In this document: positions 9,172-18,871 of the stretch, in pieces
Layout of the letters: every line of letters starts with the position of its first letter
How positions within the stretch are numbered: position 1 is the stretch's first letter
Origin: Arachis hypogaea
Taxonomy: Eukaryota; Streptophyta; Magnoliopsida; Fabales; Fabaceae
Reading direction: 5' to 3'
Length of the DNA: 64,000 bases
Assembly: GCF_003086295.3 (NCBI RefSeq)
Contig: NC_092054.1
Span: 35,308,393 to 35,372,392, forward strand
The notes under the pieces: model-generated
Database searches by the model: none
What the model saw: the letters and a program-made list of their open reading frames with translations, nothing else
What the model was told of the DNA's origin: nothing
Position numbers and translations under genes: made by a program

Positions 9172-10962
9172 ATGAAAAAGAGGGACAGAAAAATAATAAT
9201 AATAGGGGTCCTTTTTACCACAGTATAGAGGTCCCTGTGTGAGTAGAAGATAAGAAGAAGAAAAAATTCGAACATAGATGGAAGAGCGGGGTTCGAATTT
9301 GGGTGAGATGAAGTGTTAGTAGATGAATAAATAAATAGAAGGAGATAAGAGAGAGAGAATTTTCGAAAGTAATTTTTTTTGAAAAAGAGTTAGTGATTTT
9401 CGAAAATAGTTTTTGAAAAAGGTTAGTAATTTTCGAGAATTAAAATAAAAAATTAAAATAATTAGTTAATTAAAAAGAAATTTTGAAAAAGAGGAAAGAT
9501 ATTTTCGAAAATTAGAGAGAGAGGGAGTTAGTTAGGTAGTTTTGAAAAAGATAAGAAACAAACAAAAAGTTAGTTAGTTAGTTGAAACAAATTTGAAAAT
9601 CAATTTTGAAAAGATAAGAAGATAAGAAGTTAGAAAAGATATTTTAAAATCAAATTTTTGAAAAAGATATGATTTTGAAAAAAATAAGATAGAAAGATAT
9701 TTTTGAAAAGATATGATTGAAATTAGTTTTGAAAAAGATTTGATTTTTAAAATCACAATTAATGACTTGATTCACAAGAAATCACAAAATATGATTCTAG
9801 AACTTAAAGTTTGAATCTTTCTTAACAAGTAAGTAACAAACTTGAAATTTTTGAATCAATATATTAATTGATGATGTTATTTTCGAAAATTAGGAGATAA
9901 AGATAAGAAAAAGATTTTTGAAAAATATTTTAAAAATTTTCAAAAATAAATAAGAAAAATGAAAAAGATTTTATTTTTGAAAAAGATTTTGAAAAAGATA
10001 AGATTTTTAAATTGAAAATTTGATTTGACTCATAAAAACAACTAGATTTTAAAAAGTTTTGAAAAAGTCAACTCAAATTTTCGAAATTTATGAGTGAAAA
10101 AGGGAAAGATATTTTTTTGATTTTTGAATTTTTTTTATGATGAGAGGGAAAAACATGAAAAAGACTCAATGCATGAAAATTTTGGATCAAAACAATGAAT
10201 GCATGCAAGAATGCTATGAATGTCAAGATGAACACCAAGAACACTTTGAATGTCAAGATGAACATCAAGAACTTATTTTTGAAAAAGTTTTAATGCAAAG
10301 AAAACATGCAAGACACCAAACTTAAAAATTTTTCATGTATAAACACTATGAATGCAAGAATGCATACGAAAAACAAGAAAAGACACAAAACATGAAAACA
10401 TCAAGATCAAACAAGAAGACTTACCAAGAACAACTTGAAGATCATGAAGAACACTATGAATGCATGAATTTTTCGAAAAATGCAAGATGAATATGCGATT
10501 GACACCAAACTTTCAACTTGACTCAAGACTCAAACAAGAAACATGAAATATTTTTTATTTTTATGAATTTTTTTATTTTTTTGGATTTTTGTATATTTTT
10601 TTTCGAAAAAACATATAGGAAAAAGAAAATAAGGATTTCAAAATTTTTTAATATGAATTCCAGGAATCTTGTATTCTTAGTCTAAAGCTCCAATCCGAGG
10701 GTTAGGCATGGCTTAATAGCCAGCCAAGCTTTAGTATGTAACTCAGACATGCCACGGCTGACATTCCAATTAACTTGCCTCTATGCTGATGGTTGGAAGC
10801 CTCTATCCAAAAGAATTAGACATGGCTTTACAGCCAGCCAGGCTTCAACATGCTTCATGAAACGCTAGAATTCATTCTTAAAAATTCTGAAGAAAAATAT
10901 ATTTTTGAAAAGATTTATTTTATATTTTGACGGTAAACCACACTTTTTACAACTTGAAAACC
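9172..10962 (-). other. Leader of the array B body, PBS lost
   Basis: Purine-rich leader upstream of gag. From about 9983 to 10915 it matches the leaders at 838 and 12044. Where the PBS should be (about 10916-10962) there is unrelated AT-rich sequence, and no tRNA-Asp match remains next to LTR2. This body could not be primed. Confidence 0.7.
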
Positions 10963-12043
10963 TGGTGCACGAAATTGTGATCTCAGGCAACGGCGCCAGA
11001 AACTCTGTAGCACGTCTTAATAAATCGTTTTTCATTCACAACTTCGATACAACTAACCAGCAAGTGCACTGGGTCATCCAAGTAATAAACCTTACGTGAG
11101 TAAGGGTCGATCCCACGGAGATTGTCGGTATGAAGCAAGCTATGGTCACCTTGTAAATCTCAGTCAAGCGGATATCAAATAGTTATGGAGTTTTCGAAAA
11201 TAAATAATAAATAGAAAATAAGGATAGAAATACTTATATAATTCATTGGTTAGAATTTCAGATAAGCGTATAGAGATGCATTCATTCCTCTGAACCTCTG
11301 CTTTCCTGCTGTCTTCATCCAATCAATCTTACTCCTTTCCATGGCTGGCTTTATGTAAGGACATCACCGTTGTCAATGGCTACTTTTAATCCTCTCTGAA
11401 AAATGGTCCGATGCGTTGTCACTGCATGGCTAATCGTCTGGAGGCATCACCCTTGCCAATGGCTGCATCCTATCCTCTTGTGAAAATGGTCCAAATGCTC
11501 TGTCACAGCACGGCTAATCATCTGAGGTTCTCGATCATACTGGAATAGGATTCACCCTCCTTTTGCATCTGTCACTACGCCCAGCACTCGCGAGTTTAAA
11601 GTTCGTCACAGTCATTCAATCCTAGAGTCCTACTCGGAATACCACAGACAAGGTTTAGACTTTCCGGACTCTCATGAATGCCGCCATCAATCTAGCTTAT
11701 ACCACAAAGATTCTGATTAAGAGATCCAAGAGATACTGATTCAATCTAAGGTGGAACGGAAGTGGTTGTCAGGCACGTGTTCGTGGAGGAATGATGATGA
11801 TTGTCACGTTCATCACATTCAGGTTGAAGTGCGAATGAATATCTTAGAAGCGGAATAAGTTGAATTGAATAGAAAGACAGTAGTACTTTGCATTAATCTT
11901 TGAGGAACAGCAGAGCTCCACACCTTAATCTATGGAGTGCAGAAATTCTACCGTATGAAAATACATAAGTGATAATGGTCCAGGCATGGCCGAATGGCCA
12001 GCCCCCATGAAAGTCTAAGATAGCATAAAACTGATCAAAGATT
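10963..12043 (-). mobile_element. Truncated LTR of array B (LTR2, R-U5 part)
   Basis: Begins with the normal LTR end (TGGTGCACG on the plus strand) and runs to 12038-12043 (AAAGAT). It then switches to leader sequence at exactly the point seen at 832-837. The U3 half with the TATA box is missing. It stands where the 5' LTR of the gag-pro body should be. Confidence 0.9.
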
Positions 12044-13080
12044 TTGAAAAAGATAAGATTTTTTAAATTGAAAATTTGATTTGACTCATAAAAACAACTA
12101 GATTTTAAAAAGTTTTGAAAAAGTCAACTCAAATTTTTGAAAATTATGAGTGAAAAAGGGAAAGATATTTTTTTGATTTTTGAATATTTTTTTTTATGAG
12201 AGGGAAAAACATGAAAAAGACTCAATGCATGAAAATTTTGGATCAAAACAATGAATGCATGCAAGAATGCTATGAATGTCAAGATGAACACTAAGAACAC
12301 TTTGAATGTCAAGATGAACATCAAGAACTTATTTTTGAAAAAGTTTTAATGCAAAGAAAACATGCAAGACACCATACTTAAAAAATTTTTCATGTATAGA
12401 CACTATGAATGCAAGAATGCATATGAAAAACAAGAAAAGACACAAAACAAGAAAACATCAAGATCAAACAAGAAGACTTACCAAGAACAACTTGAAGATC
12501 ATGAAGAACACTATGAATGCATGAATTTTTCGAAAATTTTATGCAAACTTTAAAACATGCAATTGACACCAAACTTTCAACTTGACTCAAGATTCAAACA
12601 AGAAACATGAAATATTTTTTATTTTTATGATTTTATTAATTTTTTTTGGATTTTTTCGAAAATTAATGTTAAAAAGAAAAATAATGAATTCTAGGAATCT
12701 TGTGCTCTTTAGTCTAAAGCTCCAATCTGAGGGTTAGACATGGCTTAATAGCCAGCCAAGCTTTAGTATGCTATTACGTACATTGAAGTGATTAGTTGAA
12801 TCCTCAGTCCAAAGGAATTTAGACATGGCTTCACAGCCAGCCAGGATTCAACAAATCATCATGAAACACTAGAATTCATTCTTAAAAATTCTGAAGAAAA
12901 ATATATTTTTTTGAAAACATTTTTTTTTTAGAATTTTTTTCGAAAACAAAGGAGAAATTTTTGAAAGGTTTTTGAAAAATTTTTGAAAATAAAACAAAAA
13001 GAAAATTACCTAATCTGAGCAACAAGATGAACTGTCAGTTGTTCAAACTCGAACAATCCCCGGCAACGGCGCCAAAAACT
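12044..13080 (-). other. Leader and tRNA-Asp PBS next to LTR3
   Basis: About 1 kb of leader, closely matching 838-1922. It ends in a perfect 18-base tRNA-Asp PBS (plus strand 13057-13074) six bases from LTR3. No coding region is seen. Confidence 0.85.
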
Positions 13081-13429
13081 TGGTGCACGAAATTGTGATC
13101 TCAGGCAACGGCATCAAAAACTCTGTACGCACGTCTTAATAAATTGTTTTTCATTCACAACTTCAATACAACTAACCAGCAAGTGCACTGGGTCGTCCAA
13201 GTAATAAAACCTTACGTGAGTAAGGGTCGATCCCATGGAGATTGTTGGTATGAAGCAAGCTATGGTCACCTTGTAAATCTCAGTCAGGCGGATAATAATT
13301 GATTATGGAGTTTTCGAATATTAATAATAAATAGACAGAAAATAAAGATAGAAATACTTATGTATATCATTGGTGAGAATTTCAGATAAAGGTATAGAGA
13401 TGCTTTCGCCCCTCTGAACTTCTGCTTTC
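13081..13429 (-). mobile_element. LTR3 of array B, left part
   Basis: U5 end of a complete FIDEL-like LTR. It is interrupted after CTTTC (13425-13429) by element C and resumes at 23811. Confidence 0.93.
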
Positions 13430-15174
13430 TGATGAGATATTTTGGAGGAAAAATAAATCTCTCCCAAAGCACCCAAATCTAACCGGCAAGTGCACCGGGT
13501 CGCATCAAGTAATAATAACTCACGGGAGTGAGGTCGATCCCACAGGGATTGAAAGATTGAGAAATTTTAGTTTAGTGGTTGATTTAGTCAAGCGAATCAA
13601 GTGTTGGTTGGGTGATTTGTGACTTGCAGAATGTAATTTGCATTGAAGTAAAGAGAACAAGAAATAAATTGCTGAAACTTAAAGAACAAGAAATTAAATG
13701 GCAGAAACTTAAAGTGCAAGAAATGTAAATTGCGGAATCTTAAAGTTCAAAGAATGTAAATTGCTTGAAATGTAAAGGGGATTGGGATGTGGATTTGCAG
13801 AATTTAAACAAGGAAAAATTAAATTGCATCAAACAGAAGAGTAAAAGGGAATTGGGATTGAACCGGATATGAAGCAGAAAAGTAAATGAATATAAGAAAG
13901 CAATAAACAGAGAAGTGAAATGAGAAATTCAGATCTCAGGACCCAGAGACTAGAAAACCAAGTCTAGATCTCAATGCCTTCCTAGATCCAACAAGAACAA
14001 TTGCAAGGAAATTGTAAATTGCAAAGGAAAGAGATGAAGAACAATGAACCGGAAATGGAATTCAATTAACAGTAAAGAAACAGAGAGATCCAAGATTGAG
14101 ATTGAAACAGAATTTCTTCAATTCTCCAATCCAAGATCCAAGACAAATGTAAATGGAAAATGAAAGCAATGAAAGCAAGAAATTAAAGTTCACTCAAGTT
14201 CAAAAGCTCTCCGAAAACTATTATGAAAATTCTAAAAGGAAAGCTCCTTGAATAACTTGAATTCTATCCTATTTATACACTTTCAAAAATGATCTTCAAG
14301 CCTTGAGTTGGGCCTTTGCTCTTGGTGGAATTGGGTTGAAAGAGGCCTTGGTTGATTGCTCTTGAAGTTTGGAGAAGAACCGAAGTGAACCAATTGAACC
14401 GGATTTGAGGTTAGCAAAAGTTGGACCAAAAGTTTGAGCCAAAGTTAGGGGTCTAACTTTGGCTTCAACTTTTCATAGCAGCAAACATATTTTACTGGTA
14501 TGGACGTTGGTGCCAACGTTAGGGGTCTAACTTTGACCCTAACGTTGGCAATGCCTTGTGTGCTAGTGGCGCCAACGTTAGCCTCCAAGTTAGGGGGCTA
14601 ACGTTGGCGCAAACGTTGGCCCTTCCCCCTTTGTAATTCATGTGCCAACGTTAGCCTCCAAGTTAGGAGGCTAACGTTGGCGCAAACGTTGGCTCCTTCC
14701 CCATTGTAATTCATGTGCCAACGTTAGCCTCCAAGTTAGGGGGCTAACGTTGGCGCAAACGTGGGATGGCCAGGGAGGAAATTTCAAGTTCCAACGTTAG
14801 CCTCCAAGTTAGGGGGCTAACGTTGGGGCTAACTTCATGCTTCCTGGTTCAATTTCACTTATTCCATTGTCCTCTCTTCACTTCTAGCCATTCCTCTTTG
14901 CTTCAACCTTTCTCCAAGCTTTCTTCACCTATCATTAATCAACCAAACTCATCAAAGCTATGCTCAAAAATCATGAGATCTTCATTCTTTCATAATATGC
15001 AACAAATATAGCATAAAACCTCATGAAATGGCATGAATTCATATATGGTTGGTTCAATCAAGGGAAACATAAAAATCTACTCAATTAGCTTGCTTGTAGC
15101 TCAAGAAAGTGCATAATTCTAATGAAAACAAAAGAAAAAGACTAGTTAAAATAGGCTAGGATGACTTGTCATCA
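13430..15174 (-). mobile_element. 3' LTR of element C
   Basis: 1745 bp. It contains the hairpin CTCAC/GTGAG beside a GGTCGATCCCAC motif (13519-13543), a TATA box (14270-14277, minus strand) and a four-unit 73-bp minisatellite in U3. Confidence 0.93.
14571..14833. repeat. 73-bp minisatellite in 3' LTR of C, four units
   Basis: Units start at 14571, 14644, 14717 and 14790. Each carries a perfect 13-bp inverted repeat, GCCAACGTTAGCC/GGCTAACGTTGGC, around 12 bases, able to form a strong hairpin. Degenerate partial units precede the array. Confidence 0.9.
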
Positions 15175-15211
15175 CAACACCAAACTTAAAGCTTGCTTGT
15201 CCCCAAGCAAG
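15175..15211 (-). promoter_or_regulatory. Polypurine tract and upstream hairpin of C
   Basis: Minus strand: hairpin with stem CTTGCTTG/CAAGCAAG and a 4-nt loop (15192-15211), then CTTTAAGTTTGGTGTTG, then the LTR. It matches the arrangement at 3660-3697, with a compensated change in the outermost stem pair. Confidence 0.65.
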
Positions 15212-16193
15212 AAATGAATTATTGAGAAGAAAGAATGAAATGGAAGAGGAAGTTCATGCTAGCAGAGTATTATTGATAGTTCATGGGGTTTTGTGTGGAT
15301 ATGCAAATACTCACTTCTTATTGACTCCTAGGCCTAGAAAGTCTCCTTCAAGCTTCAAGTGACATACTGCTATGACCTCTCATTATTCCTTTATCCTTGG
15401 CTATTACTTTGTTCATAAGCTTTATTTGAGTGTCATGTGTAGCAAGTTCATTTTCTTTTCTTTATACTTGACACATTATTCACCATAGACACTTGGCTCA
15501 CATTCCTTCTTAAAACATTGATGCCCAGCACCTCTTTGGGCTACTAAATGCCTTGTAGTTAGGTTGCTCTTGATAGTGGACTTTCAGCTAATGATCCCGG
15601 GTTAGTTAACCCAAGTCACCAAGTGTTGAGGCACTCCTAAGAGCTTACTAATCCAAGCAGATCCTAGTACAAAGACATCACAGGCATATATTTTAAGGTT
15701 CAAGCTATTGGTGTCCAGCTTTGTTTCTTTTTGTTTTTTTTTTTTTTTTGCCACTTTTTGGCTATCTTTGTTCTTTCCTTCTTTTTGTTTTTCTTTCTAA
15801 CCAAGGAAATTAATTCAATTGAGATTCATAGACAGTAGGCCACTTCTTTACTTAGAAGGAGATATCCTAGCTCTTTATTCACTAAAAGTGAGCTATTATA
15901 CAATCACACATATACCACCACTTACTTTTATTCCACTTCTAACTAACAGAGACTATTTTACTTCACATTCAAACTGTTCTTTTTATTGAATTTAAAGATG
16001 CAGGGGACAACACATGCTTCTTGTTAAGTGAAAATGAACACACAAGCAAACACAAAAACTAGCCTACTTATTTTGAAAGAAACAAACACAATGCAAAGAC
16101 TTTTAATTAAAGAGGACTACTTAGAAATGCAAAGACAACTTAGAACAGATAGAATGCATGCTTTTTTCTTTGAACAAGGAGCAAGTCCACCTT
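15212..16193 (-). other. 3' untranslated region of element C
   Basis: Non-coding sequence between the accessory ORF stop and the PPT hairpin. It has a T-rich run near 15720-15800. I see no gene in it. Confidence 0.6.
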
Positions 16194-17729
16194 TCATTTG
16201 TCATGCCTCTTCTTTCTCCTTTCATACACTTGGCTGCTAGTGTTCCCACCATCCTTGTTTGGTGCCTGTTGATCTTGCCAAAAGCCAGCCTTATTCATAG
16301 CCTCATCCACTCTATCTTCGAGTCTCATAGCCCTGCTCACTTCTACCTCACTTCTCATTTTGAAGAATTCATCAAAAGTTGGGAATGCCGGATCCATGTT
16401 ATGCAAATGTTCTCCAATATAGTTCAGTTTGATTTGGCTATTGATGTTGTAATCGGCTTGTACATCATACCTTGCTTCTTGGAGTGTTGTGAACTCCTTG
16501 AAAGCCTTCAAACTTTCAGCTTGCATTTGTTCCAACTTCCCAAAAGATTCATGAGATTGAAAGGCATGTTCTTCTTGCATCGCAAGAAATCTTGACTCGA
16601 ATTCATTTTGTTTGTTTATTATTCTTAGCTCTCTTTCTTCTTGTGCTTGTTGGTTTTGCATGTACAGAGAATGGTATTCCTCTTGCCTCTCTTGGATTCT
16701 CGTGTACTGTTGAGACAATCTCCCTATTGCTTCTTGCATTTGAGTCATATCCATATTGCCATGTGGGAAAAAGTGTGGCTGCTCCTCCTCCTCTTGTGGC
16801 TCTTCTTCTATGTGTGGCTCATCTTCTTCCATTGGCTCTTCTCTTTCCCTTCCTCCATGTGGTCTTCGGCCTTGATGTGCTTCAAGGGGCATCATCATTC
16901 GTTCAATGGTTATGGGCATGCCTTGGCTTAACCACATTGGATTCTCTTCTTCCAATGGAACTTTAGCCTTTGCACACAACTTCCAAATGGTGCTCGGATA
17001 GTACAACCAAGATCCGGCCGAATTCTTTTCAGCTATCTTTTGAATGTCTCTTGCAAGGATCTCATGAACTCTTATCTCTCCACCCACCATGATACAATGC
17101 AGCATTAAGGCTCTCTCCCTGTTAACTTCTGAGGTGTTCACTGTCCCCAGAATTGACCTTTTCATCAACTCATACCATCCTTTTGCTTCCGGAGTGAGGT
17201 TACATCTCTTCAGGAACTTGTATCTGTTCTTGTTATCTCCTTCCCATTCTGAGTTCTCAAAACAAATGTCTCTTGCAATCTCCTCATAATCCTGCTCCTC
17301 ATTCAATCTTTGTTGGTATCCCGGTTCATCAAAGCGGACTGATTTTAGTTTCAAGACTTTCTTGATTGCATCCGGGCTAAAGTCTACTTCAACCCCACGC
17401 ACATAGCTCTTGTACGTTGGGGGTTCACGCATGTCAATCCTTGGGACATTTGCATAGAACTCTCTTATGATATTGGTATTAATTCGGGTGGCTGGTGATG
17501 TAAGTTCCTCCCATCTCCTCTTCCGGATTTTGTTCTTAATTTCTTGACATCCATCATCCGGCAACATGAATGGAATTTCAGGATAGATTTTTTTCTCGTT
17601 CATCCATTGAATTTGCATTTGATGAGACCAAGACTTGAACCTCCATTGGTCATATTCATGTGTTTCTTCCTCCACTATTGGATCTTTTCCTTTTCGTTGT
17701 TTGGTTCTTGAGGAGGATGCCATGATCAC
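16194..17729 (-). CDS. Accessory retrotransposon protein with long coiled coil
   Basis: 511 aa, open throughout. Residues about 35-270 align by eye with the 383-aa protein at 4809-5960, sharing Y-P-E-I-P-F, R-R-W-E-E-L-T-S-P, E-F-Y-A-N and D-F-S-P. This suggests the putative plant transposon protein family. An acidic Glu/Pro-rich linker (about 285-325) is followed by a Gln/Glu-rich segment of roughly 130 residues that is probably coiled coil. There is no enzyme motif, signal peptide or membrane span. It lies downstream of gag-pro, where Athila-like elements carry a so-called env-like ORF. Start MIMASSS is used; the ATG two codons later is as likely. Its function is unknown. Confidence 0.8.
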   Translation of the reverse strand: MIMASSSRTKQRKGKDPIVEEETHEYDQWRFKSWSHQMQIQWMNEKKIYPEIPFMLPDDGCQEIKNKIRKRRWEELTSPATRINTNIIREFYANVPRIDMREPPTYKSYVRGVEVDFSPDAIKKVLKLKSVRFDEPGYQQRLNEEQDYEEIARDICFENSEWEGDNKNRYKFLKRCNLTPEAKGWYELMKRSILGTVNTSEVNRERALMLHCIMVGGEIRVHEILARDIQKIAEKNSAGSWLYYPSTIWKLCAKAKVPLEEENPMWLSQGMPITIERMMMPLEAHQGRRPHGGREREEPMEEDEPHIEEEPQEEEEQPHFFPHGNMDMTQMQEAIGRLSQQYTRIQERQEEYHSLYMQNQQAQEERELRIINKQNEFESRFLAMQEEHAFQSHESFGKLEQMQAESLKAFKEFTTLQEARYDVQADYNINSQIKLNYIGEHLHNMDPAFPTFDEFFKMRSEVEVSRAMRLEDRVDEAMNKAGFWQDQQAPNKDGGNTSSQVYERRKKRHDK

Positions 17730-18810
17730 TTGGTTGGTTGAGAGGGAATGTGAAGAATGTTGGAGAGTTTGATGTGTGTTTGGAGGAGAAAGAGATTAGG
17801 TCCGGACTTGCTATGACAAGAAGTTATGAAGAGAAGTTTAAGTGTTTGGAGTTTAAAGTAGAAGAAAGGTTGCACAAGGCTTGTTATGTTGAGGAGTGAT
17901 TCGGTCATGTGCATGGCTTGAAGGTGGTATGCTTTTAAATGAGCAATGAAGGGCTAGGATGCAATTAGACACTATGGAGATCAAAGGTATGCATGTAAGG
18001 ATGAATGAAGACAAAATTTGCTCCTTCCCTTGCCTTTGCCGTGATCATTCTCAAGGAGTGGCAGATTTCTTCCTTGAAGCATGTGATAGGATTTTGTCCT
18101 TATGCTATGCTTTCCTTTGTCTTGTCTTTTTCATTGAAGATTCTTTGACCTCCTAGTCATCACAACAAGACAACATACATTAGTCTTATCCAACCGTAGC
18201 AATATTGTTCTTTTTAGTAAAAATATGTGAACCATCAATTCTTATCTCATGTGAACCGTGACACTCTCTTTGGAGGACACCAAACTTAGTGTTTGGTAAT
18301 GTATAAAGAAAATGAGTTTCTTCCTCCAATTGGTGAAAATGTTCATAAGAATTGTTTTCATCATACTTTCTTTTTCTCTTTTTTTTTTTTTTTCATGAAG
18401 GATTAATTGTATCCTTGAATCGGTGCATCAAGGTTTGATGAACACCAAACTTGTTTCTTGTCAAAGGGTACATCACAATTAATGCCTTCATTATCGAATA
18501 AAAAAAATTTTCTATTTATAAGGTTTTTGGAAAATAACAATTGTATGATTATTGATGCATGAGTTTCAAATTTTCATGAAACTATGTGAACACCAAACTT
18601 AGTGTTCGGCCATATGCTCTATCAAAACATTTTAAGCATGTGAAACAAAATCCTTTGTAATATTGGTTAAGTGTGCTTGAAGATACACCAATCTTAGTAT
18701 ATGTTTCAAAATAGTGCATGCAATAAATGGACATGTTCATGAAAAGAGAAAAGAATTCATGCATCAAGTGATCATAATTTATTGAATGTAAAATGACATG
18801 AATCTTAAAG
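17730..18810 (-). other. Spacer between gag-pro and accessory ORF of C
   Basis: AT-rich, no gene seen. PPT-like sequence (AAGTTTGGTG on the minus strand) recurs near 18278, 18441 and 18589. The first is inside a perfect 7-bp hairpin, ACCAAAC/GTTTGGT, at 18279-18297. Confidence 0.6.
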
Positions 18811-18857
18811 CATGGGTTGCCTCCCATGGAGCGCTCTTTTATTGTCACTAGCTTGAC
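18811..18857 (-). ncRNA. Post-stop double hairpin (element C)
   Basis: Starts 14 nt after the gag-pro stop. Hairpin 1 has stem GTCA/TGAC (18844-18857). After 15 nt comes hairpin 2 with stem CATGGG/CCCATG and loop AGGCAA (18811-18828). Compared with B and F, stem bases change in pairs. Confidence 0.6.
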
Positions 18858-18871
18858 ATTGAGGCTTTCTT

